Source: Sarcina sp034439435
GTDB taxonomy: Bacteria > Bacillota > Clostridia > Clostridiales > Clostridiaceae
Assembly (NCBI RefSeq): GCF_034439435.1
Contig: NZ_JAPCKJ010000003.1
Coordinates: forward strand, 248,001 to 312,000
Length of the DNA: 64,000 bases
Direction of reading: 5' to 3'
Shown: positions 17,686 to 26,953 of the stretch, piece after piece
How the letters are laid out: every line of letters starts with the position of its first letter
How positions within the stretch are numbered: position 1 is the stretch's first letter
Position numbers and translations under genes: made by a program
Notes under the pieces: generated by a model
The model's database searches: none
Told to the model about the DNA's origin: nothing
The model's input: the letters and a program-made list of their open reading frames with translations, nothing else

Positions 17686-18429
17686 TTATTTACAAAAAAC
17701 TCTAATTTCTTTAATCATTCTGTCCTTATTTTCATTTAATTGAGGTATTCTATTGACATTTGCACCTGATGGATGTGGAAACCCCTTAATAATTTGTCTT
17801 TCACTTATAAAACCTTCTTCTTGCAATTTACATAAAACCTCTTCTACCGCTTTTCCTAAAGGTATTAGTAATATATTTTCAAAATCATCTAAACTTTTAA
17901 TTTCAGAAAGAAAATTATCATAAACATACTTCATTAAGAAATCACTCTTTATTAATTTTGGAGTATGTCCTGTGTAGTTTGCTTTTTTAACAAATACAGA
18001 GTAAGGAATTAAAGATACTGTATGTAATAAATAATCCTTTTCTCCGAAAAGCTCTCCACAATCCTCTATTTCTAAAACCTTATTAAGTTCTATCTCATTT
18101 AACATACTAATAATATTTTTTCTTAAACTTCCACTAAAACGGCCTGCAACTTTGCATTTATATTGAATTTCTTCAATATTATCACTTACTTCTAACTCCT
18201 TTCTTGCTTCTGCTATAGCTGTGCTCATTTGATTAAAGCCTGGAGTTATACCAACAATAAAAACTTTTGCCCTAGGATTTATATACTCATTGTGTGGTGC
18301 ATAATAAATTTCAATATTTCCTTCTTTCTCAATAAGAAAATCATCTATTAGAAGTTCTTCTTTTGTGTATTTATCTTTTAAAGGTAATTTTTTAATTGCT
18401 TCTTCATAATCATATAAAGTTTTTTTCAT
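17686..18429 (-). CDS. Uracil-DNA glycosylase-superfamily-like protein
   Basis: 247 residues. Two motifs typical of the UDG fold: VFIVGITPGFNQ, equivalent to the active-site G-x-x-PG loop, and GFPHPSGAN near the C-terminus, equivalent to the HPS(P) leucine-loop motif. The spacing fits a UDG-like domain. The acid or Asn residue for water activation is not obvious, so glycosylase activity is unproven. Single gene with no clear partners. Confidence 0.7.
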   Translation of the reverse strand: MKKTLYDYEEAIKKLPLKDKYTKEELLIDDFLIEKEGNIEIYYAPHNEYINPRAKVFIVGITPGFNQMSTAIAEARKELEVSDNIEEIQYKCKVAGRFSGSLRKNIISMLNEIELNKVLEIEDCGELFGEKDYLLHTVSLIPYSVFVKKANYTGHTPKLIKSDFLMKYVYDNFLSEIKSLDDFENILLIPLGKAVEEVLCKLQEEGFISERQIIKGFPHPSGANVNRIPQLNENKDRMIKEIRVFCK

Positions 18430-18594
18430 ATTAACATCTCCAAAATAAATATATTTATATCATCATCTAAGTTTAATCAATCTTTTGATTTCATATTTTT
18501 TATTTACAGTATTCATATTAAAAATTTATTTTCTAAACTAAATATATCAAAAATTCTCTCTTAATCATAATATTTAACTACTAAAAACCTAAAA

Positions 18595-18633
18595 AATCAA
18601 GTATAGTTCTTATAAATTTCTATACTTGATTTC
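18595..18633 (-). terminator. Terminator after the sugar dehydrogenase-like gene
   Basis: AAATCAAGTATAG pairs with CTATACTTGATTT, then TTTTAGGTTTTTAG on the minus strand. It lies about 140 nt past the stop codon. Confidence 0.6.
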
Positions 18634-18771
18634 TCTACCTAACCTTAAATTATATATTTCCAAACATACCTTAACTTATAACAATTATATTGTATTTTTT
18701 TATCTTCAAATCATATTTTTAGTTACATATTTTCAAAAAGAAGTTATTTATATTCTATTCTCTAATAAGTG

Positions 18772-19872
18772 TTATTTTAAAACTACTCTAATAATCCTAT
18801 CATCATTTATAGCAGGATTTCCTCTTCCATCTCTATTACTAGTTGAAAGATAAATAGCCCCATCTTTCCCCACAACAACTTCACGTAAACGTCCGTAACT
18901 ATTTTCAAATAGTACTTCTACATTAGTTGCTTTAGCTCCACTTCCATTAAAAGACATAACAAGTAACTTTTGTCCTCTAAGAGTAGCAACCAATAAATTA
19001 TCTTTTCTTGCTCCTTGATTTATGAATGCAATTCCTGAAGGAGCCCAAGTTTCTTCTCCACTGTGTATCAATGGCTTCTTAAGATTAAGATCAGTTAAAT
19101 CTTCATCTCCTTGAACAAGAGGCCAGCCATAATTCGATCCTGGCTCTATCATATTTATTTCATCATGTGCTGATTGTCCATGTTCTGATGAATATAATAT
19201 GTTTTTTGAATTCCAAGCAATTCCCTGCGGATTTCTATGTCCTAAGGTATAAACTGGTGAACCAGAAATAGGATTATCCCTAGGAATACTTCCATCTAAA
19301 TTTATTCTAAGTATTTTTCCAGCTGTACTTTCAGAATCCTGTGCTAAATTAGAATTTCCTGCATCTCCAGTTGTTATATATAACTTTTTATCAGGCCCTA
19401 TTTTTATTCTTCCTCCATTATGAATTCTTCCTCCTGGAATTTTATCTAAAATAATTTTATCAATAGATGCTTTATTATTATTTTCAACTAATCTTATAAC
19501 ACGATTATACATTTGATTTACTTCCATATATGTATGCATAACATATATATAATGGTTCTGTGAGAAATTTGGATCTAAGGCAATTCCCATTAATCCTCCC
19601 TCTCCTTGACTTATGAATGGTGAACCTAATGTGATTAGAGGTTCTGGATTAAGTTTACCATTTTCAACAACTCTAATTCTCCCTGGACGCTCAGTAAAAT
19701 AAATTTTGCCTTCTTGGCTTATATCTATGGCCCATGGTATAGATAACCTTTCAGCTATAACTTCAACTTCGTAATCCAATTGCCTTGATTTAGAACTTCT
19801 TTTTATTGAATTTACTGCTTTAATTGAACATACTTTTATTCTTCTTAAAATACGGTAAAAGAATTTTCTCAT
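18772..19872 (-). CDS. PQQ-dependent sugar (glucose/sorbosone) dehydrogenase-like beta-propeller
   Basis: About 366 residues. Typical of the GSDH family: LSIPWAIDISQEGKIYFTERPGRIRVVENG, GGLMGIALDPNF, IHNGGRIKIGPDKKLYITTGDAGN, GHRNPQGIAW, EHGQSAHDEINMIEPGSNYGWP and a propeller-closing end. A basic N-terminus without a clear cleavable signal precedes it. The start is the ATG at 19872 with AGGGGGATA upstream. Many such proteins in anaerobes lack proven PQQ use, so the substrate and cofactor are uncertain. Confidence 0.87.
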   Translation of the reverse strand: MRKFFYRILRRIKVCSIKAVNSIKRSSKSRQLDYEVEVIAERLSIPWAIDISQEGKIYFTERPGRIRVVENGKLNPEPLITLGSPFISQGEGGLMGIALDPNFSQNHYIYVMHTYMEVNQMYNRVIRLVENNNKASIDKIILDKIPGGRIHNGGRIKIGPDKKLYITTGDAGNSNLAQDSESTAGKILRINLDGSIPRDNPISGSPVYTLGHRNPQGIAWNSKNILYSSEHGQSAHDEINMIEPGSNYGWPLVQGDEDLTDLNLKKPLIHSGEETWAPSGIAFINQGARKDNLLVATLRGQKLLVMSFNGSGAKATNVEVLFENSYGRLREVVVGKDGAIYLSTSNRDGRGNPAINDDRIIRVVLK

Positions 19873-20341
19873 ATTTATCCCCCTATTTATCTCCAAAGTT
19901 TTAATTAATATCTTGCTAAATATATACTTTGAGAAAAAGAATTAATACGTTGTAATCATACCATTTACCATATTTTATTAAACTCTCTTCTTTAATGTTA
20001 CTAATCATTAAGAACCTTATTATAAAACATTACTTTAATATAAGTTTTCTATACTAATATTTATAAGATTTTCTTTAAAAACTCAATATTCTCTATATAA
20101 TAATCTTTCGCTTTCTCATTTGACCAACTACAATGCTCTATTACCATAATCATTAGATGTATTTTTAAATATTTATAGAAAATTTCATCAACTTTCATAT
20201 AAATACTATATCCATTCAAAATAAGATAGACTTAATCAAAGTCTATCCTCTAAATGATATTTCATTAATCTTTTATTTTTTCCCTCTGAAGGTCTATTTA
20301 CTTAACTATATCTTTGAATGAAAACAAATTCTGTTAAGCAT
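19873..20341. other. Intergenic region with a possible short remnant ORF
   Basis: About 470 nt. On the minus strand a 45-codon open frame (20061-20198, ending ENIEFLKKIL) reads like real protein (SWSNEKAKDYYIENIEF) but has no ribosome binding site and lies past a terminator-like hairpin, so it may be a decayed gene end. Nothing else is supported. Confidence 0.35.
20225..20247 (-). terminator. Probable terminator after the APH-like gene
   Basis: GATAGACTT pairs with AAGTCTATC around a short loop; TTATTTTG follows on the minus strand, a weak U-tract. Confidence 0.5.
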
Positions 20342-21385
20342 TTATTTGTCCCAAACTGAATCTATCCAGTTAACCATCTTAATATTTGTATCTGCTATAT
20401 CTTTATATCCATCCTTTGCAAAGAATGCAATCATAATTAGCTCTATTGAGATAATCATATATTTTAGGCTTTTCTCCTCTTCAACTGTGATATCAACATT
20501 ACTTTTATAGCCTTTAATAACTGATTTTGAAAAGTCTATCCATTTATTTCTTTTATCTTCATTCTGAAAAATTGAAGCTAAGGAACCTGTACATAAATAG
20601 CATACATCAAATATCCTTGCATTGATTTGAGTTAAATCAAAATCTATATATCCTACCAACTCCTTATTTTCAAATATCATATTTTCTCCATGAAAATCTC
20701 TATGAATAACCTGTCTTGGTAGCTTTAGATACAATTCCTCAAAGTTTTCACATAAATCTCTCCTAATATTATTGAAAGAATCTATCTCTTCTTTGCTTAA
20801 ATTACACTGTGGTAAATATTTATCTATTTCCTCCTTAACCCATCCATTTAATTCTTCAATCATATTATTGTCCCATATTTTATTGTTTTTCTTTACCTCT
20901 TCAGTTATGTTTTTTAATCCTTTATGAATATCTGCTGCACATTTTCCTAAATAAAATCCTCTCTTAACATAATCTCCTTCAAAATAATCCTTAAGTACTT
21001 CTCCCTTTATTTTAGTAAACAATCCATAATATTTATTATTTAAAGAAATATAAAATTCTCCCTTTGATGTTTCAACTACTTTTTGAACTGGAACACCACC
21101 TTTTAAAAGAAGCCTAGAAATATTCACATTATTTTTCATTTCATTTTCACTATTAGTCATTTTTAATATATAATCCTCACCTACAGTCCATATATGAGGC
21201 TCTCTATTGGTTTCATAGCATATATTTTCTTCTTTAATAACTAAATTTTTATCTATTACCCATATATCTAATAACGATTGTAATTCTTCCTTATTTTTTA
21301 TTAAATCTCTCTCCAAAATACTCTTCCCCTTTTTTAAAATTGCTTTTCTCTTATTAATAACTATACTACTATGTAAAGTTCTCAT
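20342..21385 (-). CDS. Aminoglycoside phosphotransferase (APH)-family kinase
   Basis: Up to 347 residues. The kinase catalytic loop is QVIHRDFHGENMIF and the metal-binding motif is VGYIDFDLTQ, standard for the APH/choline-kinase fold. The N-lobe includes YILKMTNSENEMKNNV. The ATG at 21385 has only a weak ribosome binding site; a TTG at 21316 (protein starting LERDLIKNKEEL) has GGGGAAGAG upstream and is a real alternative. The family includes sugar, choline and antibiotic kinases, so resistance should not be assumed. The stop is followed by a hairpin at 20225. Confidence 0.82.
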   Translation of the reverse strand: MRTLHSSIVINKRKAILKKGKSILERDLIKNKEELQSLLDIWVIDKNLVIKEENICYETNREPHIWTVGEDYILKMTNSENEMKNNVNISRLLLKGGVPVQKVVETSKGEFYISLNNKYYGLFTKIKGEVLKDYFEGDYVKRGFYLGKCAADIHKGLKNITEEVKKNNKIWDNNMIEELNGWVKEEIDKYLPQCNLSKEEIDSFNNIRRDLCENFEELYLKLPRQVIHRDFHGENMIFENKELVGYIDFDLTQINARIFDVCYLCTGSLASIFQNEDKRNKWIDFSKSVIKGYKSNVDITVEEEKSLKYMIISIELIMIAFFAKDGYKDIADTNIKMVNWIDSVWDK

Positions 21386-21414
21386 ATTAAACCTATAAAA
21401 TTTTTATGAAATAA

Positions 21415-21452
21415 AAATGAGCCAAAACTAACTCATAGCTTGTGGCTCATTT
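21415..21452 (-). terminator. Terminator of the CD3324-like gene
   Basis: AAATGAGCCA pairs with TGGCTCATTT; TTTTTATTTCAT follows on the minus strand. Confidence 0.7.
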
Positions 21453-21455
21453 AAA

Positions 21456-21728
21456 TTATTTAGATTTCTCTTTCAATATTATTCTATCTATACTCTTTTT
21501 AGATAAGAAGTATTTCTCTGCAAGTTCTTGTCTGCTTAATCCGTCCATATATTCAGCATAAATACTTTCATTTCTTAGCTTAATCTCTCCACGAGTGGAT
21601 GTTTTAGCTCCCCATTCTCTTTTATTAGTTTCTTTTCTAGGGATATAAATATATTCACCATCTACATATTTTTGAATTAACTCAATTACTTCTTTAGGTA
21701 ATACTTCTTTAGCCGTGATATAGCACAT
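21456..21728 (-). CDS. Small helix-turn-helix protein (CD3324/Mor-like)
   Basis: 90 residues. The N-terminus (VLPKEVIELIQKYVDGEYIYIPRK) and C-terminal HTH (RNESIYAEYMDGLSRQELAEKYFLSKKSIDRIILK) match the CD3324 family of small proteins related to the Mor transcription activator. AGGAGG is placed well before the ATG but lies inside a possible hairpin (21738-21761), and an 8-codon micro-ORF precedes it, suggesting translational control. Confidence 0.82.
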   Translation of the reverse strand: MCYITAKEVLPKEVIELIQKYVDGEYIYIPRKETNKREWGAKTSTRGEIKLRNESIYAEYMDGLSRQELAEKYFLSKKSIDRIILKEKSK

Positions 21729-21737
21729 AATGCTCCT

Positions 21738-21835
21738 CCTAAATATAAAAATTAATTTAGGTTTAGCAAAGGCTATTTATATTTTCTATTCAAAATGCAA
21801 TAGCCTTGCTATGCATTATTAGCAGGTTCCATCAT
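21738..21835 (-). promoter_or_regulatory. Leader with micro-ORF and Shine-Dalgarno-masking hairpin
   Basis: On the minus strand AGGAGGAG is followed at ideal spacing by ATG and a tiny frame, MMEPANNA-stop (21835-21809). Next comes a long hairpin (21764-21811, AGCAA/GGCTATT pairing with AATAGCC/TTTGCT). A third element, CCTAAAT pairing with ATTTAGG (21738-21761), covers the AGGAGG of the HTH gene. This resembles leader-peptide translational attenuation. Confidence 0.5.
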
Positions 21836-21900
21836 AAAAAACTCCTCCTTTTTATACCATTTCATCATAATTCTACTTATTTTAAAATTGGAAATCAACT

Positions 21901-22359
21901 TTATATTTTTATATTATTTTCTAACTTTATAACGGCCTCATTAATTCTCTTTTCTCTAGTTTCAATTTTCTTTGCACTAGTTACCCACTGTACATATTTT
22001 CTTTTAACTGAATAGGATAAACTTTCATAAAAATCTTTAGCTACTTTATTTTTATCTAAAGCTAATTTGAAGTCCTCTGGTAATTCAACCACTCTTTCTT
22101 CCTCATCTTTTTCTACCTCAACGATTATAGAATCTCCAGCTTCCTTACCAATTTCCTTTCTTATAGCTTTGGTTATACCTATCATATAACAAGGTAATCC
22201 CATTTTTACAATAGAACCTCTATATTCAAAACCATCAAATTTTGCTTTTACTTTAACTCTCTTACTTCCAAAAGTCTCTTCAACATCAAATGGTATTTCT
22301 ATAAATGTAGCATCTTTACCATCATGCTTTTTAATTACAGCCTCAAATTTATAAACCAT
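21901..22359 (-). CDS. DUF1905 / YdeI-type protein
   Basis: 152 residues. The N-terminal DUF1905 beta-barrel (KFEAVIKKHDGKDATFIEIPFDVEETFGSKRVKVKAKFDG, YRGSIVKMG) is followed by the YdeI-type C-terminus (FYESLSYSVKRKYVQWVTSAKKIETREKRI) known from bacteriocin-protection-like proteins. It is cytoplasmic. Molecular function is not established for the family. Single gene. Confidence 0.82.
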   Translation of the reverse strand: MVYKFEAVIKKHDGKDATFIEIPFDVEETFGSKRVKVKAKFDGFEYRGSIVKMGLPCYMIGITKAIRKEIGKEAGDSIIVEVEKDEEERVVELPEDFKLALDKNKVAKDFYESLSYSVKRKYVQWVTSAKKIETREKRINEAVIKLENNIKI

Positions 22360-22498
22360 ACTTTAAATCCTACTCCTCTCTTGTACTTAACTAACTATCT
22401 TTAGCTTATTATAAACATATCTTAAGTATATTTTATACTATTTTCACCTATTGAAAATAAAACATTTTTCCTGACTTGTTAAATAAATTTTCATATTT

Positions 22499-23518
22499 CT
22501 ATAATCCAAATACTTTCTCTAAATTCCCTGTTAATTCTTCAATATTTTTTTCAAACCATCTGCAAATGATAGTTGACCAATGAGCATAATAACCTAGTAC
22601 TTCTTTATTCGAATTATTAGATTCATAGTACTGACTAAAATAATCACTTACTGCAAGCTGATAATAATACAAATACGGCATCATCTTTATATCATATTTA
22701 TTGAGGCTACTATATTTCATATAATCCTTTATATACTTCACTAAATTATCAAAATCTATTGTTCCATCAATACATTTTGGATCTGCATAGGAATATGATC
22801 TTATAACTTCCCAGCAAGCAGGATGAATACATGCTGAAGTGAAATCAATTATTCCATTAATAGAATTCTCACCACATATTATTTGACTTATAAAATAATC
22901 ACCATGAGTATTTTTATAAGTAAACTTGTTCATTTCAAGTTTGATATCCTTTATTTTTTCTAATAAACTAATTCTATATTTTAAATCAATAATATTTTGA
23001 CTTTCATTGTTTTCTATAGCTCTTTGCAGAGATTTTTCATAAGATATCTTAGCAGATTCTGGAGTTATAAAGCTAAAAAATTCTTTTCCAATTCCACTAC
23101 TTAACACTGGTATATCTTCTAATGCTTTATGAATTTTTCCTAGTATTTCAGCACTTTCTTTCATGAACCATTGCGGTGCTGTATTTACTTCTAATATCTT
23201 ACCTCTTATGAAACTTTGTAAATGAAATGTGTGACCATGATATTCCAACAAATATTTATTTTCCTTATTTTTATAAAACTCAGATACACATACTCCTCTT
23301 TTTAATAGTATATTGTTAATTAAAGGTTCATCCTCGGGATGATTCTTAAATATCATCTCAACATCTTTCAAAATATATTCTTTATTTTCTGTAATTATAT
23401 GAAAGCATTCTGATGAAGCACCTTCCAAAACTTTATTTATCTCTTTAATATTTCCGATATTATAGTTTTTTTTAATTAAATCCTCTATTTCTCTTATTTT
23501 TAAATCATTATTATTCAT
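22499..23518 (-). CDS. APH-family kinase-like protein
   Basis: 339 residues. It has the APH fold but slightly altered motifs: THGDYFISQIICGENSINGIIDFTSACIHPACWEVIRSY, where the catalytic Asp (HGDY) and the DFG-like Asp (IIDFT) are kept. The N-lobe includes EYILKDVEMIF. It resembles the CotS/homoserine-kinase-like branch. The ribosome binding site is weak (TGGTGAT). Its upstream region has been hit by the 162-bp mobile element at 23541-23702, so its original promoter may be displaced. Confidence 0.78.
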   Translation of the reverse strand: MNNNDLKIREIEDLIKKNYNIGNIKEINKVLEGASSECFHIITENKEYILKDVEMIFKNHPEDEPLINNILLKRGVCVSEFYKNKENKYLLEYHGHTFHLQSFIRGKILEVNTAPQWFMKESAEILGKIHKALEDIPVLSSGIGKEFFSFITPESAKISYEKSLQRAIENNESQNIIDLKYRISLLEKIKDIKLEMNKFTYKNTHGDYFISQIICGENSINGIIDFTSACIHPACWEVIRSYSYADPKCIDGTIDFDNLVKYIKDYMKYSSLNKYDIKMMPYLYYYQLAVSDYFSQYYESNNSNKEVLGYYAHWSTIICRWFEKNIEELTGNLEKVFGL

Positions 23519-23540
23519 TTAAATCACCATTTAACTATAG

Positions 23541-23702
23541 AATGATGTTTTAGACTAGTGTTGATTTTTAGCTAGAACTGTAAGATCATCTTAATGAGCA
23601 TCTAGTATTGCATTATCTACGTAAGAATAATAGTAATACTTTGCGAAATTAAATTAGGTCTGAAGGACTATCTAAAAATCAACACTCACATGAAGCATCG
23701 CC
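23541..23702. mobile_element. MITE-like element (162 bp) with perfect inner inverted repeats
   Basis: AGTGTTGATTTTTAG (23557-23571) and CTAAAAATCAACACT (23672-23686) are exact inverse copies; the outer 16 bp match less well. Flanks are AACTATAG (23533-23540) and AACTATAA (23703-23710), a 7-of-8 target duplication. No open frame. It occupies almost the whole gap between two genes. Confidence 0.8.
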
Positions 23703-23714
23703 AACTATAAATAT

Positions 23715-24485
23715 CTATTCCTTTACCCAGTAACTACTACAATCATTAGAACGTTCAACAAAACCATATTCTATCAAAGCTCTTCTTATAGTTGCGTAAT
23801 CGTCATATATTCTTCCTAGAATCCTATTAATTTCTTTTTCAGAATACTTTTTACCCTTAGAAAAATGCTTTACTATTTGAGATAATAATATTATTTTCTT
23901 CTTCTCTTTAGAAGGAAATATCTTTATTGCTCCACTTTCATCCATATAATTCTTAATTATTTCTTTTATCTCTTTATCCGTAATATTATATCTATCATCT
24001 AATGTCGTTGCTGTCTTATGAGCATCACATAAAGTCTCTTTATCTAGTTTATTAACTTTTTTCTGTGTATTTGATGATAATAATTCCATCATAGCTAAAA
24101 ATAAGCGTGCTTGCTTTTCCTTTTCTCTTAATTTATAACGATGATTTCTTATGGTAGACTGTGCTACCCCAAACTTTTGTGCTATTTCTTTATCACTTAA
24201 TCCATCTGCCATCAACAATAAAACTTCTCTTTGTACTTGCGATATTCCTACAAATGAGGGATTCATATTTAGTAAATATTGTAAAGTTGAACCATGCTTT
24301 TCTTCTATATGCAACTCAGTAGCTTTTTTTGCATCGTAAAGTAAAGATTCTACCTCATATATTCTTCCTTTTATAAATTCTTCTCCACAAATTATGCATT
24401 TTAATTCCTCTTCTTGTTCAATATAACCTTTTTTTACTTCCTCAATAGTTGAATCCCAAAATAACTCTTTATTTGATTCATTCAT
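23715..24485 (-). CDS. LuxR-type HTH / DUF2087 regulator
   Basis: About 256 residues. An N-terminal CxxC region (CIICGEEF) precedes a LuxR-like helix-turn-helix (ISQVQREVLLLMADGLSDKEIAQKFGVAQSTIRNHRYKLREKEKQA) and a C-terminal DUF2087 domain (IKIFPSKEKKKIILLSQIVKHFSKGKKYSEKEINRIL, YATIRRALIEYGFVERS). The start is the ATG at 24485 with AGGGAG upstream. CIICGE together with the His in ELHIEEKH suggests a small zinc site. The regulated genes are unknown. Confidence 0.85.
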   Translation of the reverse strand: MNESNKELFWDSTIEEVKKGYIEQEEELKCIICGEEFIKGRIYEVESLLYDAKKATELHIEEKHGSTLQYLLNMNPSFVGISQVQREVLLLMADGLSDKEIAQKFGVAQSTIRNHRYKLREKEKQARLFLAMMELLSSNTQKKVNKLDKETLCDAHKTATTLDDRYNITDKEIKEIIKNYMDESGAIKIFPSKEKKKIILLSQIVKHFSKGKKYSEKEINRILGRIYDDYATIRRALIEYGFVERSNDCSSYWVKE

Positions 24486-24773
24486 AATTCTCAACTCCCT
24501 TTTATCCTCTAATAAAAATTAAATTTTTTTAATTATTATATGCTTTATTTTTAGCATTGTCTACATATAAATAAACTTTAATGTATTTTGTTTGCATTTT
24601 AATAGTTATTTTTTAACAAACAACTATTTATTACCTTATTGAATTAAATCTGTAACTTTTACAAGGTTGATTTAAAAAATTAACATATGTATAATTAATT
24701 TTAAATTTGTGTACAAGCACCATAAAAATTTTATAAATATTACATCAGAAAAATATATTAAGGAGAAATACAT

Positions 24774-25379
24774 ATGAATTTTTGGGATACCATCTTTAAC
24801 TCCATTAATGGGTTAGCAGGTAAAAATCATTTATTAGATTCAATAATGCTTTTTTGTTCTCAAATATTACCTTACATTTTTGCAGCTACAGTAGTTGTTG
24901 TTTATTTAATGGGGGTTATAGGTAAGAAGAAAAAAGCTAGAGGAATAGCTGTTGACACAGTTGTATTTACTGTAATAAACTTATTAATTTCAATGATAAT
25001 AGGTCATTTTTACTATGCTCCAAGACCATTCGTAAATGATCCTAATGCAAATTTACTATATCCTCATAAACCAAATTCGTCTTTTCCAAGCGATCATTCA
25101 ATTGGTAGTATGAGTATAGCCTTAGGATTAAATAGATATAATAAAATTCTTGGAACAATAGGAGTTCTTTTATCTATATTAATGGGGATTTCTAGAGTAT
25201 ATGTTGGTCATCATTACCCTCAACATGTAGTTGCTTCATTTGTAATAGTAATTATAATGAACGTAATCTATGTTAAGTTCTTAAGTAAAAGTGTTCAAAA
25301 AATTTATTTTTCAGTTGAAAAACATATACCAATTCTAAACAAATTAGTTAAACAGACTAAAACTGTAGAGTTTCAATAG
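24774..25379 (+). CDS. PAP2-family phosphatase, BcrC-like undecaprenyl-diphosphatase
   Basis: 201 residues, about five membrane helices. The three PAP2 motifs are present: a K-x6-RP-like motif (YYAPRPF), PSDH (SSFPSDHSIGSM) and SRxxxGHHYP (GISRVYVGHHYPQHVVAS). The length and motif spacing match BcrC/UppP-2 type enzymes, which recycle undecaprenyl pyrophosphate and give bacitracin tolerance. AAGGAG precedes the ATG. Convergent with the Nudix gene through a shared terminator. Confidence 0.87.
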   Translation: MNFWDTIFNSINGLAGKNHLLDSIMLFCSQILPYIFAATVVVVYLMGVIGKKKKARGIAVDTVVFTVINLLISMIIGHFYYAPRPFVNDPNANLLYPHKPNSSFPSDHSIGSMSIALGLNRYNKILGTIGVLLSILMGISRVYVGHHYPQHVVASFVIVIIMNVIYVKFLSKSVQKIYFSVEKHIPILNKLVKQTKTVEFQ

Positions 25380-25380
25380 A

Positions 25381-25431
25381 AAAAGACTGTATCGAAAAGA
25401 GTAAAAAGTTTTGATACAGTCTTTTTTATAT
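25381..25431. terminator. Bidirectional terminator
   Basis: AAAAGACTGTATCGAAAA pairs with TTTTGATACAGTCTTTT, with T-rich tails on both strands, between convergent PAP2 and Nudix genes. Confidence 0.85.
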
Positions 25432-25438
25432 TTTTTAA

Positions 25439-25954
25439 TTAATTTTTATCTATATATTCTTTAATTTTATTAAGTACAAATGTTTCTCTTTTTACCCATG
25501 GATTAATCTTTCCATTCTGATTAAGAATATTCTCATTTTCTTTAATTACATCTTCTAAAGAAATCCATACTGGAAGAAATCCTAATTCCTCTTCATACTT
25601 ATCTAAGCATTGTTTTATCTTTTCCTCAGTTACATTACAAATATAATAGTGAGAAGTCATTTCAAAAAGTGTACAACCCATTCTCCTTCTTCTATCTCTT
25701 TCAATTACTACTCCGAATTCTTCTTTAACCTCATTTAATATGTATCCTGTTTCTTCCGTAACTTCTCTCCTTAAAGTTTCCTCTGGAGTTTCACTTTTTT
25801 CAACTCCTCCACCTGGAAATTTATAGTCTCCTGTATTAGACTTTACCATGAGTATTTTATCACCCTTTAAAATAATAGCTCTCATTGCAACTCTATAAAA
25901 TACATTTTCATCCTTATCTACTTCTTTTATTCCCAGAGTTTTATTAAAATACAT
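25439..25954 (-). CDS. Nudix hydrolase
   Basis: 171 residues. A complete Nudix box GGGVEKSETPEETLRREVTEETGY (residues about 48-71), with the catalytic REVTEE core. The start of the domain is RAIILKGDKILMVKSNTGDYKFPGGG. The substrate (oxidised nucleotide, dinucleotide or other) is not defined by the sequence. AGGGGTG precedes the ATG. Confidence 0.9.
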   Translation of the reverse strand: MYFNKTLGIKEVDKDENVFYRVAMRAIILKGDKILMVKSNTGDYKFPGGGVEKSETPEETLRREVTEETGYILNEVKEEFGVVIERDRRRRMGCTLFEMTSHYYICNVTEEKIKQCLDKYEEELGFLPVWISLEDVIKENENILNQNGKINPWVKRETFVLNKIKEYIDKN

Positions 25955-26002
25955 ATTTTCACCCCTTTTAAAAAAATTAATCTCTCCATAAATATAAAAA
26001 AT

Positions 26003-26033
26003 AAGAGAGTTTATATTTTAAATAAACTCTCTT
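26003..26033 (-). terminator. Terminator of the iron uptake operon
   Basis: AAGAGAGTTTA pairs with TAAACTCTCTT; the minus strand continues ATTTTTTAT. It lies about 145 nt after the ATPase stop. Confidence 0.75.
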
Positions 26034-26177
26034 AATAATTATCTATACTTTAACTTTCTTAATTTTATTTTACCTCTAAATCTTTTAGAAGTAAATCTAT
26101 TTCATCCTCCTCAAATTTCATTTCTTTTGTGTTATTAAATCATTCTTTATTATAATTAATATGATTTCTTTTTTATT

Positions 26178-26948
26178 TTATATGTAAGGTACACACATCT
26201 TACTATTATCAATTGGAGAGTCTATAATCTTACATTTAATATCAAACACGTTCTTTATAAGATCTTCATTTATAATTTTATCTTTACTTCCCTGAGCAAA
26301 TATATTTCCATCCTTTAAAGCTATTATATTATCAGCATATCTTAAAGCATGGTTTATATCATGAATTACCATTACTATGGTTCTATTTTCTTTCCTATTA
26401 AGCTCTTTCAAAATATTTAAAATCTCTAGCTGATACTTTATATCTAAATGATTAGTAGGTTCATCTAAAAGTATAATTTCTGTATCTTGAGATAATGATA
26501 AAGCAATCCATGCTCTTTGTTTTTGTCCACCAGAAAGATTTTCTAAAGTCCTATCTTTTTCCTCTACTAATCCCATTTTTCTAATCGATTCCAACACTAT
26601 TTCTTCATCTTTTTTACTCCAAAATGATAATAAATTATGATAAGGATACCTTCCTTGTTTGACTAAATCATAAATAGTTAAATCCTCTGGTGCACTACTA
26701 CTTTGAGGTAGCATGGCTAGTACCTTTGCCAATTCCTTTGGTGGCATTTTAAGAAGATTTTTTTCCCCCATTAGTACTTCACCATTTTTAGGAGTAAGTA
26801 CCTTAGCGATAGCTTTTATTAAAGTAGATTTACCACATCCATTAGGTCCAATTAATGCTGTAATTTTTCCCTTTTCTATTTCTATATTTATATCATCTAG
26901 TATTATCTTTTCATCATAACATAATTTTAAATTATTTGTTTTTATCAT
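26178..26948 (-). CDS. Iron-siderophore ABC transporter, ATP-binding protein
   Basis: About 256 residues: Walker A GPNGCGKSTL, signature LSGGQKQRAWIA, Walker B IILLDEPTNHLD and switch His in VIHDINHA, the FecE/FhuC pattern. The start is taken as the ATG at 26948 (MIKTNNLKLCYD), preceded by AGGTGA; earlier GTG/ATG codons at 26957 and 26954 overlap the permease stop. Last gene of the three-gene operon with two FecCD-type permeases; supplies energy for Fe(III)-siderophore import. Confidence 0.92.
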   Translation of the reverse strand: MIKTNNLKLCYDEKIILDDINIEIEKGKITALIGPNGCGKSTLIKAIAKVLTPKNGEVLMGEKNLLKMPPKELAKVLAMLPQSSSAPEDLTIYDLVKQGRYPYHNLLSFWSKKDEEIVLESIRKMGLVEEKDRTLENLSGGQKQRAWIALSLSQDTEIILLDEPTNHLDIKYQLEILNILKELNRKENRTIVMVIHDINHALRYADNIIALKDGNIFAQGSKDKIINEDLIKNVFDIKCKIIDSPIDNSKMCVPYI

Positions 26949-26953
26949 TTTCA

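Noticed and set aside
20061..20198. 45-codon minus-strand frame after the APH-like gene
   Set aside because: It reads protein-like but has no ribosome binding site and lies beyond a terminator. Reported only as a possible remnant in the intergenic entry.
26071..26127. 18-codon frame MKFEEDEIDLLLKDLEVK after the iron-uptake ATPase gene
   Set aside because: No Shine-Dalgarno sequence precedes it. It may be a decayed gene end, but chance is as likely.
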